DNA of 63,201 nt from an uncultured Bacteroidales bacterium (lineage in GTDB: Bacteria > Bacteroidota > Bacteroidia > Bacteroidales > CHK158-818): assembly GCA_949300615.1 (NCBI GenBank), contig CASGEW010000004.1, positions 1 through 63,201 of the forward strand. The letters are read 5' to 3'. A program made the position numbers and the translations under genes. Positions within the stretch are counted from its first letter, which is position 1; the number at the start of each line of letters is the position of its first letter. This document shows positions 20,887 to 29,988 of the stretch, piece after piece. Under the pieces are notes generated by a model. It saw only the letters and a list, made by a program, of their open reading frames with translations, did no database searches and was not told where the DNA came from.

Positions 20887-22166
20887 ACAGACCTTCTTCG
20901 GTATATAACCAAACATTGTTGCGTTTAAAAAAGATTTTTTCTTCTTTCGATAACATATACATATCTTTCTCCGGCGGAAAAGACAGTAGCGTATTGCTGA
21001 ACCTGTGTATCGATTACATCCGAAAAAACAGGTTAAAATGCCGATTGGGTGTATTCCACATGGATTACGAGATACAATACCGCGAAACCATCGATTATGT
21101 TGACCAGGTATTGAATTCCAATCAGGATATCTTGGATGTATATCGTATCTGCGTACCGTTCAAAGTACCAACGTGTACCTCCATGTTCCAACAATATTGG
21201 AGACCCTGGGATGAAGATATGCGGGATCAATGGGTACGGCAACAACCCAAAGATTGCTATACACAAAAAGATTTCCCATTTTTCAAATCCAATATGTGGG
21301 ATTATGAATTTCAACTCCGGTTTGCCGAATGGATACACCTGCGAAACAGAGCTAAACGTACCTGCTGTTTGATAGGAATCCGTACCCAGGAGAGCTTTAA
21401 CCGTTGGAGAACCATCCACAGTAAACGGAATTATTACCATCAAGGCCTTAAATGGATACATCTTATCAAAACCAACATATACTGTGCTTATCCCATATAC
21501 GACTGGTTGACAACCGATATATGGACAGCCAACGGGAAATTCGGATGGAGTTACAACCACTTGTACGATCTTTTTTACCAGGCCGGTATCCCCTTGGATA
21601 AGCAACGAGTGGCAAGCCCGTTTATTTCTCAGGCCCAATCGAGCCTGAAACTATACCGGGCTATCGATCCCGATATGTGGGGAAAGATGATAAACCGGGT
21701 CAATGGGGTCAATTTTACCGGGATTTACGGGGGTACCTCTGCCGTAGGATGGAAAAAAGTTACGTTACCCAAAGGCTTTACATGGGCCCAATATATGCAG
21801 TTCCTGCTCTCTACCCTACCTTCGGAGACAAGAGCCAATTACCTGCGAAAATTATCGGTAAGTATCGAATTTTGGAGAACCCGGGGAGGCTGCCTCTCTA
21901 CCAAAACCATCGAAAAGTTACGTAACGCCGGTATCGAAATATCTGTCGGAGAGACAACTGCTTATAAAACGAATAAGAAACCGGTACGTATGGAATACCA
22001 GGACGACATCAACATCGCAGAATTTCGGGAATTACCTACCTTTAAGCGAATATGCATCTGTATCCTGAAAAACGACCACGCTTGCAAGTACATGGGATTC
22101 GCCCTCAACAAAGACGAAAAAAAACGGAAAAAACGGATTATGGATATATATAAATCCCTGTTGTAA
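20883..22166 (+). CDS. DUF3440 PP-loop protein (PAPS reductase/IbrA-like)
   Basis: The 427-residue protein opens with a PP-loop ATP pyrophosphatase motif, SFSGGKDSS (residues 28-36), as in PAPS reductase and DndC. It then shows the DUF3440 blocks WRPWDEDMRDQWVRQQPKDCY, RTCCLIGIRTQESFNRWR and the C-terminal DHACKYMGFALNKDEKKR. E. coli IbrA belongs to this family and acts with IbrB to activate eib genes; its chemistry is unknown. Conserved Cys-Cys at TCCLIG and the PP-loop make nucleotide activation plausible. It overlaps the GNAT-like gene upstream, with the IbrB-like gene 181 nt downstream. Confidence 0.88.
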   Translation: MNRPSSVYNQTLLRLKKIFSSFDNIYISFSGGKDSSVLLNLCIDYIRKNRLKCRLGVFHMDYEIQYRETIDYVDQVLNSNQDILDVYRICVPFKVPTCTSMFQQYWRPWDEDMRDQWVRQQPKDCYTQKDFPFFKSNMWDYEFQLRFAEWIHLRNRAKRTCCLIGIRTQESFNRWRTIHSKRNYYHQGLKWIHLIKTNIYCAYPIYDWLTTDIWTANGKFGWSYNHLYDLFYQAGIPLDKQRVASPFISQAQSSLKLYRAIDPDMWGKMINRVNGVNFTGIYGGTSAVGWKKVTLPKGFTWAQYMQFLLSTLPSETRANYLRKLSVSIEFWRTRGGCLSTKTIEKLRNAGIEISVGETTAYKTNKKPVRMEYQDDINIAEFRELPTFKRICICILKNDHACKYMGFALNKDEKKRKKRIMDIYKSLL

Positions 22167-22223
22167 CGCAGGCAAAATACTTGTTCCCATCCTCGACACC
22201 CCAAACGTAAAAGGTCTAAACCG

Positions 22224-22358
22224 ATGATCGAACCAGCCCGAATGTTTTGCTTTTATTATGAAAAAGAGATACCTTTACACAACAACACGGTAGGTGCGGA
22301 ATTTATGCCCGAACCGATCGGTTTCTATCCAAACAAGAGAATAAACTATGGAATATAA
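22224..22358 (+). CDS. Candidate 44-codon small ORF between the IbrA- and IbrB-like genes
   Basis: An ATG at 22224 opens a 44-codon frame (beginning MIEPARMFCFYY, ending NKRINYGI) whose TAA lies inside the next gene: the IbrB-like ATG at 22348 falls within its last codons. This 11-nt overlap is typical of translational coupling. It has a mildly AAGG-like upstream stretch (AAAAGG, 22210). The composition is protein-like (aromatic-rich, mixed charge). No family is recognised, and the reading could be accidental. Confidence 0.35.
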   Translation: MIEPARMFCFYYEKEIPLHNNTVGAEFMPEPIGFYPNKRINYGI

Positions 22359-22854
22359 AAGTCCCGTATATAACGTCCGAGCCATACCGGTAGAAAAAAT
22401 CGCGGCAAACGGATACAATCCCAACATCGTGGCTCCGCCCGAAATGAAACTGTTGGAACTATCCATCTGGGAAGACGGATACACCATGCCTTGTGTATGC
22501 TACTACATAGCCGACAAAGATATGTACGAGCTGGTAGATGGTTACCACCGCTATCTGGTCATGAAAACATCCCAACGAATCTATGAACGGGAAAAAGGGT
22601 TGCTACCAGTAGTAGTTATAGAGAAAGACCTGTCAAACCGGATGGCCTCTACCATCAGACACAACCGAGCTCGCGGTACACACAACATCGAATTGATGAG
22701 CAACATTGTTTCAGAACTGACCAAAGCGGGAATGTCTGACCAATGGATTATCAAAAACATTGGTATGGACAAGGATGAGTTGCTGCGACTAAAACAAATA
22801 ACCGGCCTTGCTGCACTGTTTGCAGATAAAGAATTCAGCCTTTCCAAAGAATAA
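22348..22854 (+). CDS. ParB/sulfiredoxin-like protein (IbrB-like)
   Basis: The 168-residue protein has a ParB-N/Srx fold. IPVEKIAANGYNPN is the opening strand, followed by the signature DGYHRY (residues 64-69) and the RHNRARG motif at 104-110. A helix-turn-helix-like segment follows (AGMSDQWIIKNIGMDKDELLRLKQITG). E. coli IbrB has this architecture and works with IbrA. ParB-N relatives bind and hydrolyse CTP or ATP, and Srx relatives phosphorylate sulfinic acid. It probably forms a unit with the DUF3440 protein; its target is unknown. Confidence 0.88.
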   Translation: MEYKSPVYNVRAIPVEKIAANGYNPNIVAPPEMKLLELSIWEDGYTMPCVCYYIADKDMYELVDGYHRYLVMKTSQRIYEREKGLLPVVVIEKDLSNRMASTIRHNRARGTHNIELMSNIVSELTKAGMSDQWIIKNIGMDKDELLRLKQITGLAALFADKEFSLSKE

Positions 22855-22941
22855 AAAGAGGAACTAATACTACAATCTACTCATATAAAGACACTTGTAA
22901 AGAATATTCTTCTCAAAAAGGGAGGTATATAAAAAACGAAA

Positions 22942-23002
22942 GGTTGTCTCACGACAACCAATCTTTGTTAACTTTAAATCTAATACCATGAAAAACACAT
23001 AG
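22942..23002 (+). other. Leader remnant resembling Bacteroidales 'smalltalk' genes
   Basis: A perfect 7-bp hairpin GGTTGTC-TCAC-GACAACC (22942-22959) is followed by CTTTGTTAACTTTAAATC (22963-22980), then TAATACC and an ATG (22988). The ATG opens only four codons (M-K-N-T) before TAG. From memory, this hairpin plus AT-rich block is the strikingly conserved upstream region of the roughly 30-residue 'smalltalk' proteins found beside amidase and HU-like genes in Bacteroides. Here the coding part is gone, so it would be a decayed or relocated copy. The assignment rests on recall and is uncertain. Confidence 0.45.
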
Positions 23003-23054
23003 CAAATGTACGAACTTTTATGTTATAAAACATACAACAAACAGAAAAAATTGA

Positions 23055-23062
23055 TATATTTG
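23055..23062 (+). promoter_or_regulatory. Candidate -7 element for the DUF2007 gene (TATATTTG)
   Basis: It is a perfect TAnnTTTG 114 nt before the ATG at 23176, leaving a roughly 107-nt untranslated leader. No clear -33 is seen. Confidence 0.45.
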
Positions 23063-23175
23063 CATTATTTAACATATCTGCGACGATATAGAACCGTTGA
23101 TGTTTGCCATACCCAAGAAATATTCTTATATTTATACAAATAAATTTCAAGTATAAACCTCTAAACAATACGGCT

Positions 23176-23400
23176 ATGGAAGAGAATGATAAAATTGTTG
23201 TATTCAAGTCTTTTTCAGACGATGTGGCCGCACATATGGTAATGGACATCCTAAAAGAAAATGGTATCGACTGTTTTTTAACGGGCGAAAACCTCAACTA
23301 TACGGGTATGCCGTTGCCGATAGCGGGTGTAGATTTGAATTTGTTTGAAAGGGATATTCCCCGAGCAAATGAAATATTGAAAGAACAACGAAAGAAATAA
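23176..23400 (+). CDS. Small DUF2007-type protein
   Basis: The protein is 74 residues from the ATG at 23176. DUF2007 features are the start KIVVFKSFSDDVAAHMVMDILKENGIDCFLTGEN and the acidic strand GVDLNLFERDIPRANEILKE. Family members have a ferredoxin-like fold and are called putative signal-transducing proteins (PII-like C-terminal fragment), but no function has been shown. A frame extending 24 codons upstream was rejected because it lacks similarity and runs through AT-rich leader. It is monocistronic, closed by the strong hairpin at 23426. Confidence 0.85.
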   Translation: MEENDKIVVFKSFSDDVAAHMVMDILKENGIDCFLTGENLNYTGMPLPIAGVDLNLFERDIPRANEILKEQRKK

Positions 23401-23425
23401 AAAACTTTTTGGGTGTTAGATGTAG

Positions 23426-23460
23426 AAAGGGAGTAGAATCATCATAGTTCTACTCCCTTT
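23426..23460. terminator. Bidirectional intrinsic terminator
   Basis: A perfect 13-bp stem (AAAGGGAGTAGAA / TTCTACTCCCTTT) with a 9-nt loop lies 25 nt after the DUF2007 stop. It lies 110 nt beyond the stop of the convergent esterase. It can serve both strands, although the flanking T-runs are short. Confidence 0.8.
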
Positions 23461-23570
23461 CTTCCTTACTCCCTACCTTCATATTAAAAAATACTCACCT
23501 TTACAACAATACAAAAGACAATCTGTATCGAAATCAATCTGACAGACCGTCCTTTATTTATGAAAACATC

Positions 23571-24809
23571 TTATTTATCTGTTTTTACATCGTCCAATGT
23601 AATGCTTGCACAAAACAGATAGCGGGGGTCGTCTTTCTGCAAAAGAGAGTTATACAGCGATGCCAAATTTCGTTTTACCTTTCCTTTAAAAACATTTTTT
23701 CCGTTACACACGACGGTTATCGGTTTGTCGAGATCGAACATCTCATCGTTTAGAAAGAGGATCAATCTCTCCGAATAGTTCTTTTCGATATAAACGGTAT
23801 TCCCTTTTCTGGTTACCACAATCTCTCCTCCGGGTTGCAACAAGTCGTTAGGGACGGACAACCAGTAAAATGACCCATGCAACACGCCATTATCCTGCTT
23901 CCAGACAATTTTCTCCGGATAGGGATTACGCGTAAAGTGGGACATCCATTCGATACCGGCTTTGTCTTCCCGATCCATCCAGTGCCCCTTACCGGGCACG
24001 ATATGGACATCGTGCACATATCCACCGGGATCGTTCTTCTGCAAACTATCCAACATGATTTCCCACTGCCGAGCCACTTGGTTACGGTTGTAGGCAGCAT
24101 CGTCCGCTCCCATCCAAAGGGCAAAACCGATATTACGAAGGCTCAGAGGTGACACATCCCCCGGATGTCCCGCCATCATGGCGGCAGCGGCCCAACGGTC
24201 GGCCATACGGGGAGCCAACCGATATGTACCATCTCCTCCGGCCGAATACCCGGTTATATAAACTCTATCCGGATTGACATCTTTCAATACAACAGCACTC
24301 TTTATAATCTGCTCAAACAAGGCATCGATATGCGGTTGATGCCACAAATCCCACGTATTTAGCGGGGCACGCGGAGCCAGATAGATACCCTCCTGCGGTT
24401 GATAAAGACCAATCTGGTTTCGCCACTGCTGGTCATTCAACGCAGCCGGGGCTCCTCCTCCACCGTGCATGGAGATGTACAAACTCCACCCGTCGGCCGG
24501 CTTCTCCCCGAATACCCGATAATCGAACCGCATCCGGAATTCATCTTCGGTAAACAGTTTCAATTTCCAGGAAGAGGCATACTGTTTCTTTATCTCTTCT
24601 GCTCGATAATTCCACAACAGCTCGCGCAATGATTCTGCCTCTGTTGCCGACAACGATTTCTGATAAAATGGTAACCGGACTATCTCCCTCAAATCCGGCT
24701 GCGTGTGTAGCCATTTTTCAAATTTATCGACAGTTTTGCTTTGTGCATATAAAGAGAGACCCGAATACGAAAAAATACTTACAACAAGCAGAGCGAATAA
24801 TCTTTTCAT
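23571..24809 (-). CDS. Secreted alpha/beta-hydrolase esterase
   Basis: The protein is 413 residues from MKRLFALLVVSIFS, a signal peptide ending near YAQS. The fold is that of putative esterases (PHB depolymerase/feruloyl-esterase type), with the nucleophile elbow GYSAGG and an oxyanion-type HGGGGAP. A late His in PGKGHWMD probably completes the triad, and an Asp in WMGADDAA may assist. The substrate is not evident; polysaccharide-bound acyl groups or small esters are likely. It lies downstream of the tricorn-like protease on the same strand, behind a strong terminator-like hairpin. Confidence 0.82.
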   Translation of the reverse strand: MKRLFALLVVSIFSYSGLSLYAQSKTVDKFEKWLHTQPDLREIVRLPFYQKSLSATEAESLRELLWNYRAEEIKKQYASSWKLKLFTEDEFRMRFDYRVFGEKPADGWSLYISMHGGGGAPAALNDQQWRNQIGLYQPQEGIYLAPRAPLNTWDLWHQPHIDALFEQIIKSAVVLKDVNPDRVYITGYSAGGDGTYRLAPRMADRWAAAAMMAGHPGDVSPLSLRNIGFALWMGADDAAYNRNQVARQWEIMLDSLQKNDPGGYVHDVHIVPGKGHWMDREDKAGIEWMSHFTRNPYPEKIVWKQDNGVLHGSFYWLSVPNDLLQPGGEIVVTRKGNTVYIEKNYSERLILFLNDEMFDLDKPITVVCNGKNVFKGKVKRNLASLYNSLLQKDDPRYLFCASITLDDVKTDK

Positions 24810-24830
24810 TTTTTCTATACAATCTATTAT

Positions 24831-24880
24831 AAAAGATGCCGGCAACATCGGAACATTTCTCCCACGATGCAGCCGGCATC
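24831..24880 (-). terminator. Intrinsic terminator/attenuator between protease and esterase
   Basis: On the minus strand GATGCCGGC pairs perfectly with GCCGGCATC, with an inner GCATCG/CGATGT helix, followed by TTTTAT. It starts 9 nt after the protease stop and ends 22 nt before the esterase ATG, so it must limit read-through into the esterase. Confidence 0.75.
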
Positions 24881-24888
24881 CCTAAAAA

Positions 24889-27800
24889 TCATTTACTGAA
24901 ATTACGGGGAGCCGGAGCTTTGGTAGGAAGCGGCTTACGGTCTTTCAGCTGTTTCATCACCTCTTCTATGGCTTTGTCTAACTGCTGATCTTCGCCCGCA
25001 TACTCTTTCACCGGATCGTTATCGATCACAATATCCGGATCTACTCCATGGTTTTCGATAATCCATTCTCCCGTTTTGGGATCGAAACTGGTGAAGAAAG
25101 GCACTCGCATATCCGTCCCATCGATGAAAGGCAACGAACCACTAATGCCGACAATTCCTCCCCAGGTACGTGTCCCGATAAGTTTTCCCAGACCCAAAGC
25201 CCGGAATCCCCAGGGGAACAGGTCGCCGTCAGAAGCCGAATACTTGTTTATCAGACACACCTTAGGTCCCGTCTGTACCGCATCGGGAACCGTACCAATT
25301 CGGTCTGAACCACGCTGCATGGTAACTCGATATACCTCGCGGGCGAGACGTTCCAGAATCATGGGCGAAACGTTTCCGCCACCATTGGCACGATCGTCGA
25401 TGATCAAACCCTCTTTATCTACCTGCGGATAGAAATAACGGGCAAATTCGTTCAACCCTTCCACTCCCATATCGGGAATATAAATGTAACCTATTTTCCC
25501 ACCGGAGGCTTTTTCTACTTTTTCGATATTACCCTGTACCCAATTGTAGTGATAAAGTGGAAATTCATCAGCAATAGGCGTAATAACAATCTTTCGAGCC
25601 CCCTCTTTCTGTGCCTTTGTATGGATGCTCAATTCGGTAGGTACACCAGCTTTCCCAACCAAAAGGGAGTACATATCTTTTACGGTATTGGTAGGAACTC
25701 CGTCGATAGCGATAATAAAATCGCCCTCTTTGACATTCAGCCCCGGCTCTGTAAGCGGAGAACGCAAGTCTCGGCTCCACGAAGCTCCCGGTATGATTTT
25801 CTCGATACGGAAAAATCCACTCTTATCGCGAGATATTTCGGCTCCCAACAACCCGGTCTGGATGCGTTCGGGACGTTCGGTTTCACCCGGATTAATATAG
25901 GCGTGCCCACAATTCAATTCGCTGATCATTTCACCGATCACATAATTCAAATCCAAACGGGTCTTTACATAGGGAAGCAATACGGCATATTTCTTTTTCA
26001 TCGCATTCCAATCTACTCCGTGCATATTTTCCAGATAAAATCCATCGCGGTATCCGCGCCATGCCTCGTTGAAAATCTGTTCCCACTCCTGAGCGTAGTC
26101 GGTGGTTATTTTCATATTCGACAAATCGACGGCTTTATTCAAACCTGCCCTGCCGGAGGTAATATCTGAAATATAAAATTGCCCTCCTTTACTGAACACA
26201 GCTTTTTTCATCCCGGGCGCTACATACATGGAGGCCCCTTCGGCTACGATATTTTCTTCCTGTTTGTCGAGATCGAACACACGGGTAGAACCTCCGCGGT
26301 TGTACCATACGTTCTTCCCGTCTGAATAGATATTCCCGTAATACCCCGTGGGAAGCGGCAATCGCAAGATACGTTCACCGATTCCTTCCGGATCGAAAAC
26401 AACCAGATTCGAGTTTTCCGATTTATCTTTCTTTTCTTTGTCAACCTCCTCTTTTTTATCTCCGTCTTCTTTTTCTTTACCTTTTTCTTCTGAGAATATC
26501 TTCACCTCTGCATCTTTTTCGATAAAGGGCGAAGGGGTATCTTTGGAAAGCAATGCCATATAAATGCCGTTCATATTGGTATATACATGGTTCCACTCCA
26601 AGTTCCCATACGTGGGTGAAAAGTCTCTCGACGAATTAAACAGCAGGTATTTCCCGTCGGTACTGAATACCGGCGAACCGGAATCGTACCATTTATCGGT
26701 AACGGCATACTCTTTCTTATCGGCAATGTTGTAAAGATAAATAATGCTGTATTTATTTTCGGCCGGCAATACATAGGTCAACCATTTGGAATCGGGTGAG
26801 AATCTCACGCCGGAGGGTTCGCCCGCAGGACATTGAAAGAGGACACTCTTTTGTTTGGAGGCTACGTCCAACAGATTAAGCCGGTTCTTCCGGTCGGTAT
26901 AAACGATTTTCCGGGCATCAGGACTCCATTCAAAAGAACGGATATAGGTATCGTTATTCTTGGTTAATTGTACGGGGTCGCCACCTTCTGAAGGTTGCAT
27001 CCACAACTCTGTTTCACCGGTTGCATCGGAGATGTATGCGATGTACTTACCATCGGGCGACCAACTGGCATTGCGTTCATGTACACCGGGCGTACGGGTC
27101 AGGTTTTTGGTTACGCCTTTATCGACCGGAACATTAAATATTTCACCCCGTGCCGTTATTACCATCCGTTCTCCACCGGGAGAATAGCTGTACGCCCGAA
27201 CATATTGGGAACCATCTTTTTGTTCGCTACGGGCATAGATATTGTCCGAAGTCAAGGTTATGGGAACTTTCTGGGCTTTTTTGGTACCGGCATCCAACAA
27301 ATAGATGTATCCGCCGTTTTCAAAGACGATATGGTTTCCGTTACAACTGGGGAATTTCACATCGAACTCTTTAAAATCGGTTACTTTCGAGGTTTGTTTG
27401 GTTTTGGTATTGTAAACGAAGATATTCATCGTCCTGTCGCGGTCGGAAATAAAATAGATTTCATCGCCGATCCACATGGGCATGATATCTTGTGCATCGT
27501 TCTGAGTGATGTTTTCAACCGTACCCGATTCCGGCGTATAAATCCAAATATCATCGGCCATACCGCCTTTGTAATATTTCCAAGTCCGGAATTCGCGAAA
27601 TACCCGGTTGTAGGCCAGTTGTTTTCCATCCGGCGAATAACAGCAAAAGCCTCCTTCTGGCAAGGGAATCTCTTCTGACAGCCCGCCTTCTTGCGATACC
27701 GATTTCAATTTACCGGTAAAACTGCTGCCGATACGGTTACGATATACGATACGGGAACCATCCGGCGTCCATGCCATGACGATGTTATTGGGGCCCATAC

Positions 27801-28143
27801 GATCGCCCAGGTCATCCCGGCTGTTGGTAGCCGTATAGGTAACCCGAAGCGGTTCGCCTCCTTCCGAGGGAATGGTAAAAACTTCGGTATTCCCGTCGTA
27901 TTGCCCGGTAAAGGCTATCGTACGCCCGTCGGGAGAGTATTTGGGAAACATTTCATATCCGACGTGCGAGGTCAAACGTTTGGCCTCTCCACCTTTTACG
28001 GAAACTTTGTAGAGATCCCCCGCATAGGAAAATACGATTTCGCTCCCATTGGTAGAGGGAAAGCGTAACAACCTGGCTTCATCTGCTGCATACAAAAATG
28101 CAGGCCAACACAGGATGCTAAGAAGTGCGATTTTTTTCTTCAT
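24889..28143 (-). CDS. Tricorn-type S41 peptidase
   Basis: The 1084-residue exported protein begins with a signal peptide (about 1-20). An N-terminal beta-propeller of TolB/WD-like repeats follows (FPKYSPDGRTIAFTG and similar, roughly 30-550), interrupted by a low-complexity Lys/Glu segment near 555-580. A PDZ domain lies at about 770-860 (VKEGDFIIAIDGVPT). The S41 catalytic domain has IDDRANGGGNVSP and the nucleophile region NKYSASDGDLFPWG near 985-995. Such tricorn homologues degrade peptides in the periplasm. A minus-strand TAAGTTTG at 28186-28193 is a candidate -7. Confidence 0.93.
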   Translation of the reverse strand: MKKKIALLSILCWPAFLYAADEARLLRFPSTNGSEIVFSYAGDLYKVSVKGGEAKRLTSHVGYEMFPKYSPDGRTIAFTGQYDGNTEVFTIPSEGGEPLRVTYTATNSRDDLGDRMGPNNIVMAWTPDGSRIVYRNRIGSSFTGKLKSVSQEGGLSEEIPLPEGGFCCYSPDGKQLAYNRVFREFRTWKYYKGGMADDIWIYTPESGTVENITQNDAQDIMPMWIGDEIYFISDRDRTMNIFVYNTKTKQTSKVTDFKEFDVKFPSCNGNHIVFENGGYIYLLDAGTKKAQKVPITLTSDNIYARSEQKDGSQYVRAYSYSPGGERMVITARGEIFNVPVDKGVTKNLTRTPGVHERNASWSPDGKYIAYISDATGETELWMQPSEGGDPVQLTKNNDTYIRSFEWSPDARKIVYTDRKNRLNLLDVASKQKSVLFQCPAGEPSGVRFSPDSKWLTYVLPAENKYSIIYLYNIADKKEYAVTDKWYDSGSPVFSTDGKYLLFNSSRDFSPTYGNLEWNHVYTNMNGIYMALLSKDTPSPFIEKDAEVKIFSEEKGKEKEDGDKKEEVDKEKKDKSENSNLVVFDPEGIGERILRLPLPTGYYGNIYSDGKNVWYNRGGSTRVFDLDKQEENIVAEGASMYVAPGMKKAVFSKGGQFYISDITSGRAGLNKAVDLSNMKITTDYAQEWEQIFNEAWRGYRDGFYLENMHGVDWNAMKKKYAVLLPYVKTRLDLNYVIGEMISELNCGHAYINPGETERPERIQTGLLGAEISRDKSGFFRIEKIIPGASWSRDLRSPLTEPGLNVKEGDFIIAIDGVPTNTVKDMYSLLVGKAGVPTELSIHTKAQKEGARKIVITPIADEFPLYHYNWVQGNIEKVEKASGGKIGYIYIPDMGVEGLNEFARYFYPQVDKEGLIIDDRANGGGNVSPMILERLAREVYRVTMQRGSDRIGTVPDAVQTGPKVCLINKYSASDGDLFPWGFRALGLGKLIGTRTWGGIVGISGSLPFIDGTDMRVPFFTSFDPKTGEWIIENHGVDPDIVIDNDPVKEYAGEDQQLDKAIEEVMKQLKDRKPLPTKAPAPRNFSK

Positions 28144-28329
28144 TGTGTGATGAGTTTTTCCTGATTTGTTTTGATATTCATGTTACAAACTTACAATTTT
28201 TTTAGCATATCCACCCCTATTTAAGCGAAACGAATTTGAGAAAAGAGAAAAATAATACCCGCTTCCCCTGCCGGGTCAAAACACCGACGCAGAAAACGGG
28301 TAATACAAAAACCGTGCAAGGAATATTTT

Positions 28330-29496
28330 CTACTCTATTCCCTCTAAAATAATATCCTTATAGACACTGGTTATTTGAATGGTTTTTTCAGGATTTTTCT
28401 TTTCCCCAATGATACCGACACACGTCTTGACGGATTCAGTCTGTTCTATTTCTGTATTTATAAGTTTGAGCCCATTCATTTTTATATCCGCCATCGATAC
28501 GGAAAGATCCACATTGCAAGAAATTTCAGAAGATAATACCAACTTAACCTCACTATAAGCGGACCCAACGGAGATATTTTCAAAATTTGTATCTATATTT
28601 TTTATATCCAGCTGGCTGAATTGGAGGGATCTTATAGTTGCCCTTTTCATTAACTGTTCTATACTCAACGTAGAATAGCGCACATCAGAAGTCTCTATCT
28701 CGCCAGCCGTGGCCAAGTGTATTTCCCCAAATACATACTCTGTAACTTTCAATATATCAAATTGTTGTATGGATGTTGAGCTATATTCACCAGAGCAGAT
28801 AAGACGAGATATAGCTCCGATCTCCGCTTTGGAATAGGACATTTCCAGTTGTAAGTTTTTTGCCTGTTGCAATTTTAGTTTGCCAAATTTCAGCTTTATA
28901 TTATTGTTGTCTGTTTGCAAACGGGATATCTCTATATCGCCAAAATCCAAAGAGATATTTACTCCTTGTTTACAATCTTTTAAATAAATGTTCCCAAACT
29001 TATTGTTTAATTGCAGGTAAATAGAAGCTGGCACAGTAACGGTATAATTCACCTCAATTTTATCATTCTCATTGTTCAGGTTGTTATTGGTCGGGAATAT
29101 GGTTTTTGCCGAAACCTTCGATCTACTTTCTGAAAATTTCACATCTATCCGATTGGCCATATCTTGTACTTTTTTCAGGTCCTGACCTTTGACCATAACG
29201 GTAATAGTAAAAGTGATAGCATTGGTATTTCCCTCTGTTATAAAGATATTCCCAAACTGATTCTCGATTTCCAATACGGCACCTGCATCAACCTCCATCT
29301 GCCGATGGATTGTTTTACTCACCTCTTTCTCTGAAAAAATTTCCGTATCGACAGCATTGTTTCTATGGAAAGATCTGTCAAACGAAACAAATTCGGACGG
29401 TCGCGAATCCGACTGGATGGTATTTGCATAACTGGAATGGGCAATACATACATATAGCCAGCAAAAAACCATATAAAAAATTTTGATCTGTTTCAT
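28330..29496 (-). CDS. DUF4097-like exported beta-helix protein
   Basis: The 388-residue protein begins with a signal peptide (about 1-25). After residue 65 it is rich in short alternating strands (VTVPASIYLQLNNKFGNIYLKDCKQGVNISLDFGDIEIS), the pattern of the DUF4097/DUF4098 head domain, a right-handed beta-helix-like fold. It contains no catalytic motif I can see. It is the last gene of a sigma / anti-sigma-like / effector operon, 8 nt after the anti-sigma-like gene, and may be an envelope sensor or the regulator's main target. In Bacteroidetes this triplet is recurrent. Confidence 0.8.
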   Translation of the reverse strand: MKQIKIFYMVFCWLYVCIAHSSYANTIQSDSRPSEFVSFDRSFHRNNAVDTEIFSEKEVSKTIHRQMEVDAGAVLEIENQFGNIFITEGNTNAITFTITVMVKGQDLKKVQDMANRIDVKFSESRSKVSAKTIFPTNNNLNNENDKIEVNYTVTVPASIYLQLNNKFGNIYLKDCKQGVNISLDFGDIEISRLQTDNNNIKLKFGKLKLQQAKNLQLEMSYSKAEIGAISRLICSGEYSSTSIQQFDILKVTEYVFGEIHLATAGEIETSDVRYSTLSIEQLMKRATIRSLQFSQLDIKNIDTNFENISVGSAYSEVKLVLSSEISCNVDLSVSMADIKMNGLKLINTEIEQTESVKTCVGIIGEKKNPEKTIQITSVYKDIILEGIE

Positions 29497-29504
29497 AACG
29501 GTCT

Positions 29505-29987
29505 TTATTTATTTTCCAAGAGAGATTGAATCGATGTAAGAGTCTCTATCTGTTTGTCATAACAACGGACAAGTGCCAATATATAATTTTCTTCCGGAAT
29601 GTTCTTCCCGATTTCCTGCAAAGCATCCACCTCCTGCTGCATAGACTTGATGGCTTTTTGTAAAAGGATTTTGGCCTCTTCATTTTTTTCTACCAACACA
29701 TTTATACTGTCAATTTGTTCGGATATTTTAAACTGATAATAGGCTGTAACGCCAGGGATGTCGCTCGCCTGGGCTTGATCACTGCCTGATTCCCGGGGGA
29801 GTATTCCCAAGAGCAATAAAATGGAAGCAGCAATCGCAGCGACAAAACGGATACAATATTTCGTATTCCTTCTTCGTCTTTGCAATATCAGCCGTTGTTC
29901 AAAACGGAGCAGATGCCCGTCAGGAGGGAGTTGATTGTCAAATGACGAACGGTTCTCTTTTATTATTTTTTCAAGTTGCCGATTCAT
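29505..29987 (-). CDS. Single-pass membrane protein, anti-sigma-factor-like
   Basis: The 160-residue protein has a cytosolic N-terminal segment rich in charged residues (1-45) and one transmembrane helix at about 46-63. A periplasmic helical tail carries predicted coiled coil (ISEQIDSINVLVEKNEEAKILLQKAI). It starts 1 nt after the sigma-factor stop. The arrangement is that of membrane anti-sigma factors, which bind sigma through the N-terminal part. No zinc-binding HxxxCxxC motif is visible, so it is not a classical ZAS protein. Confidence 0.72.
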   Translation of the reverse strand: MNRQLEKIIKENRSSFDNQLPPDGHLLRFEQRLILQRRRRNTKYCIRFVAAIAASILLLLGILPRESGSDQAQASDIPGVTAYYQFKISEQIDSINVLVEKNEEAKILLQKAIKSMQQEVDALQEIGKNIPEENYILALVRCYDKQIETLTSIQSLLENK

Positions 29988-29988
29988 A

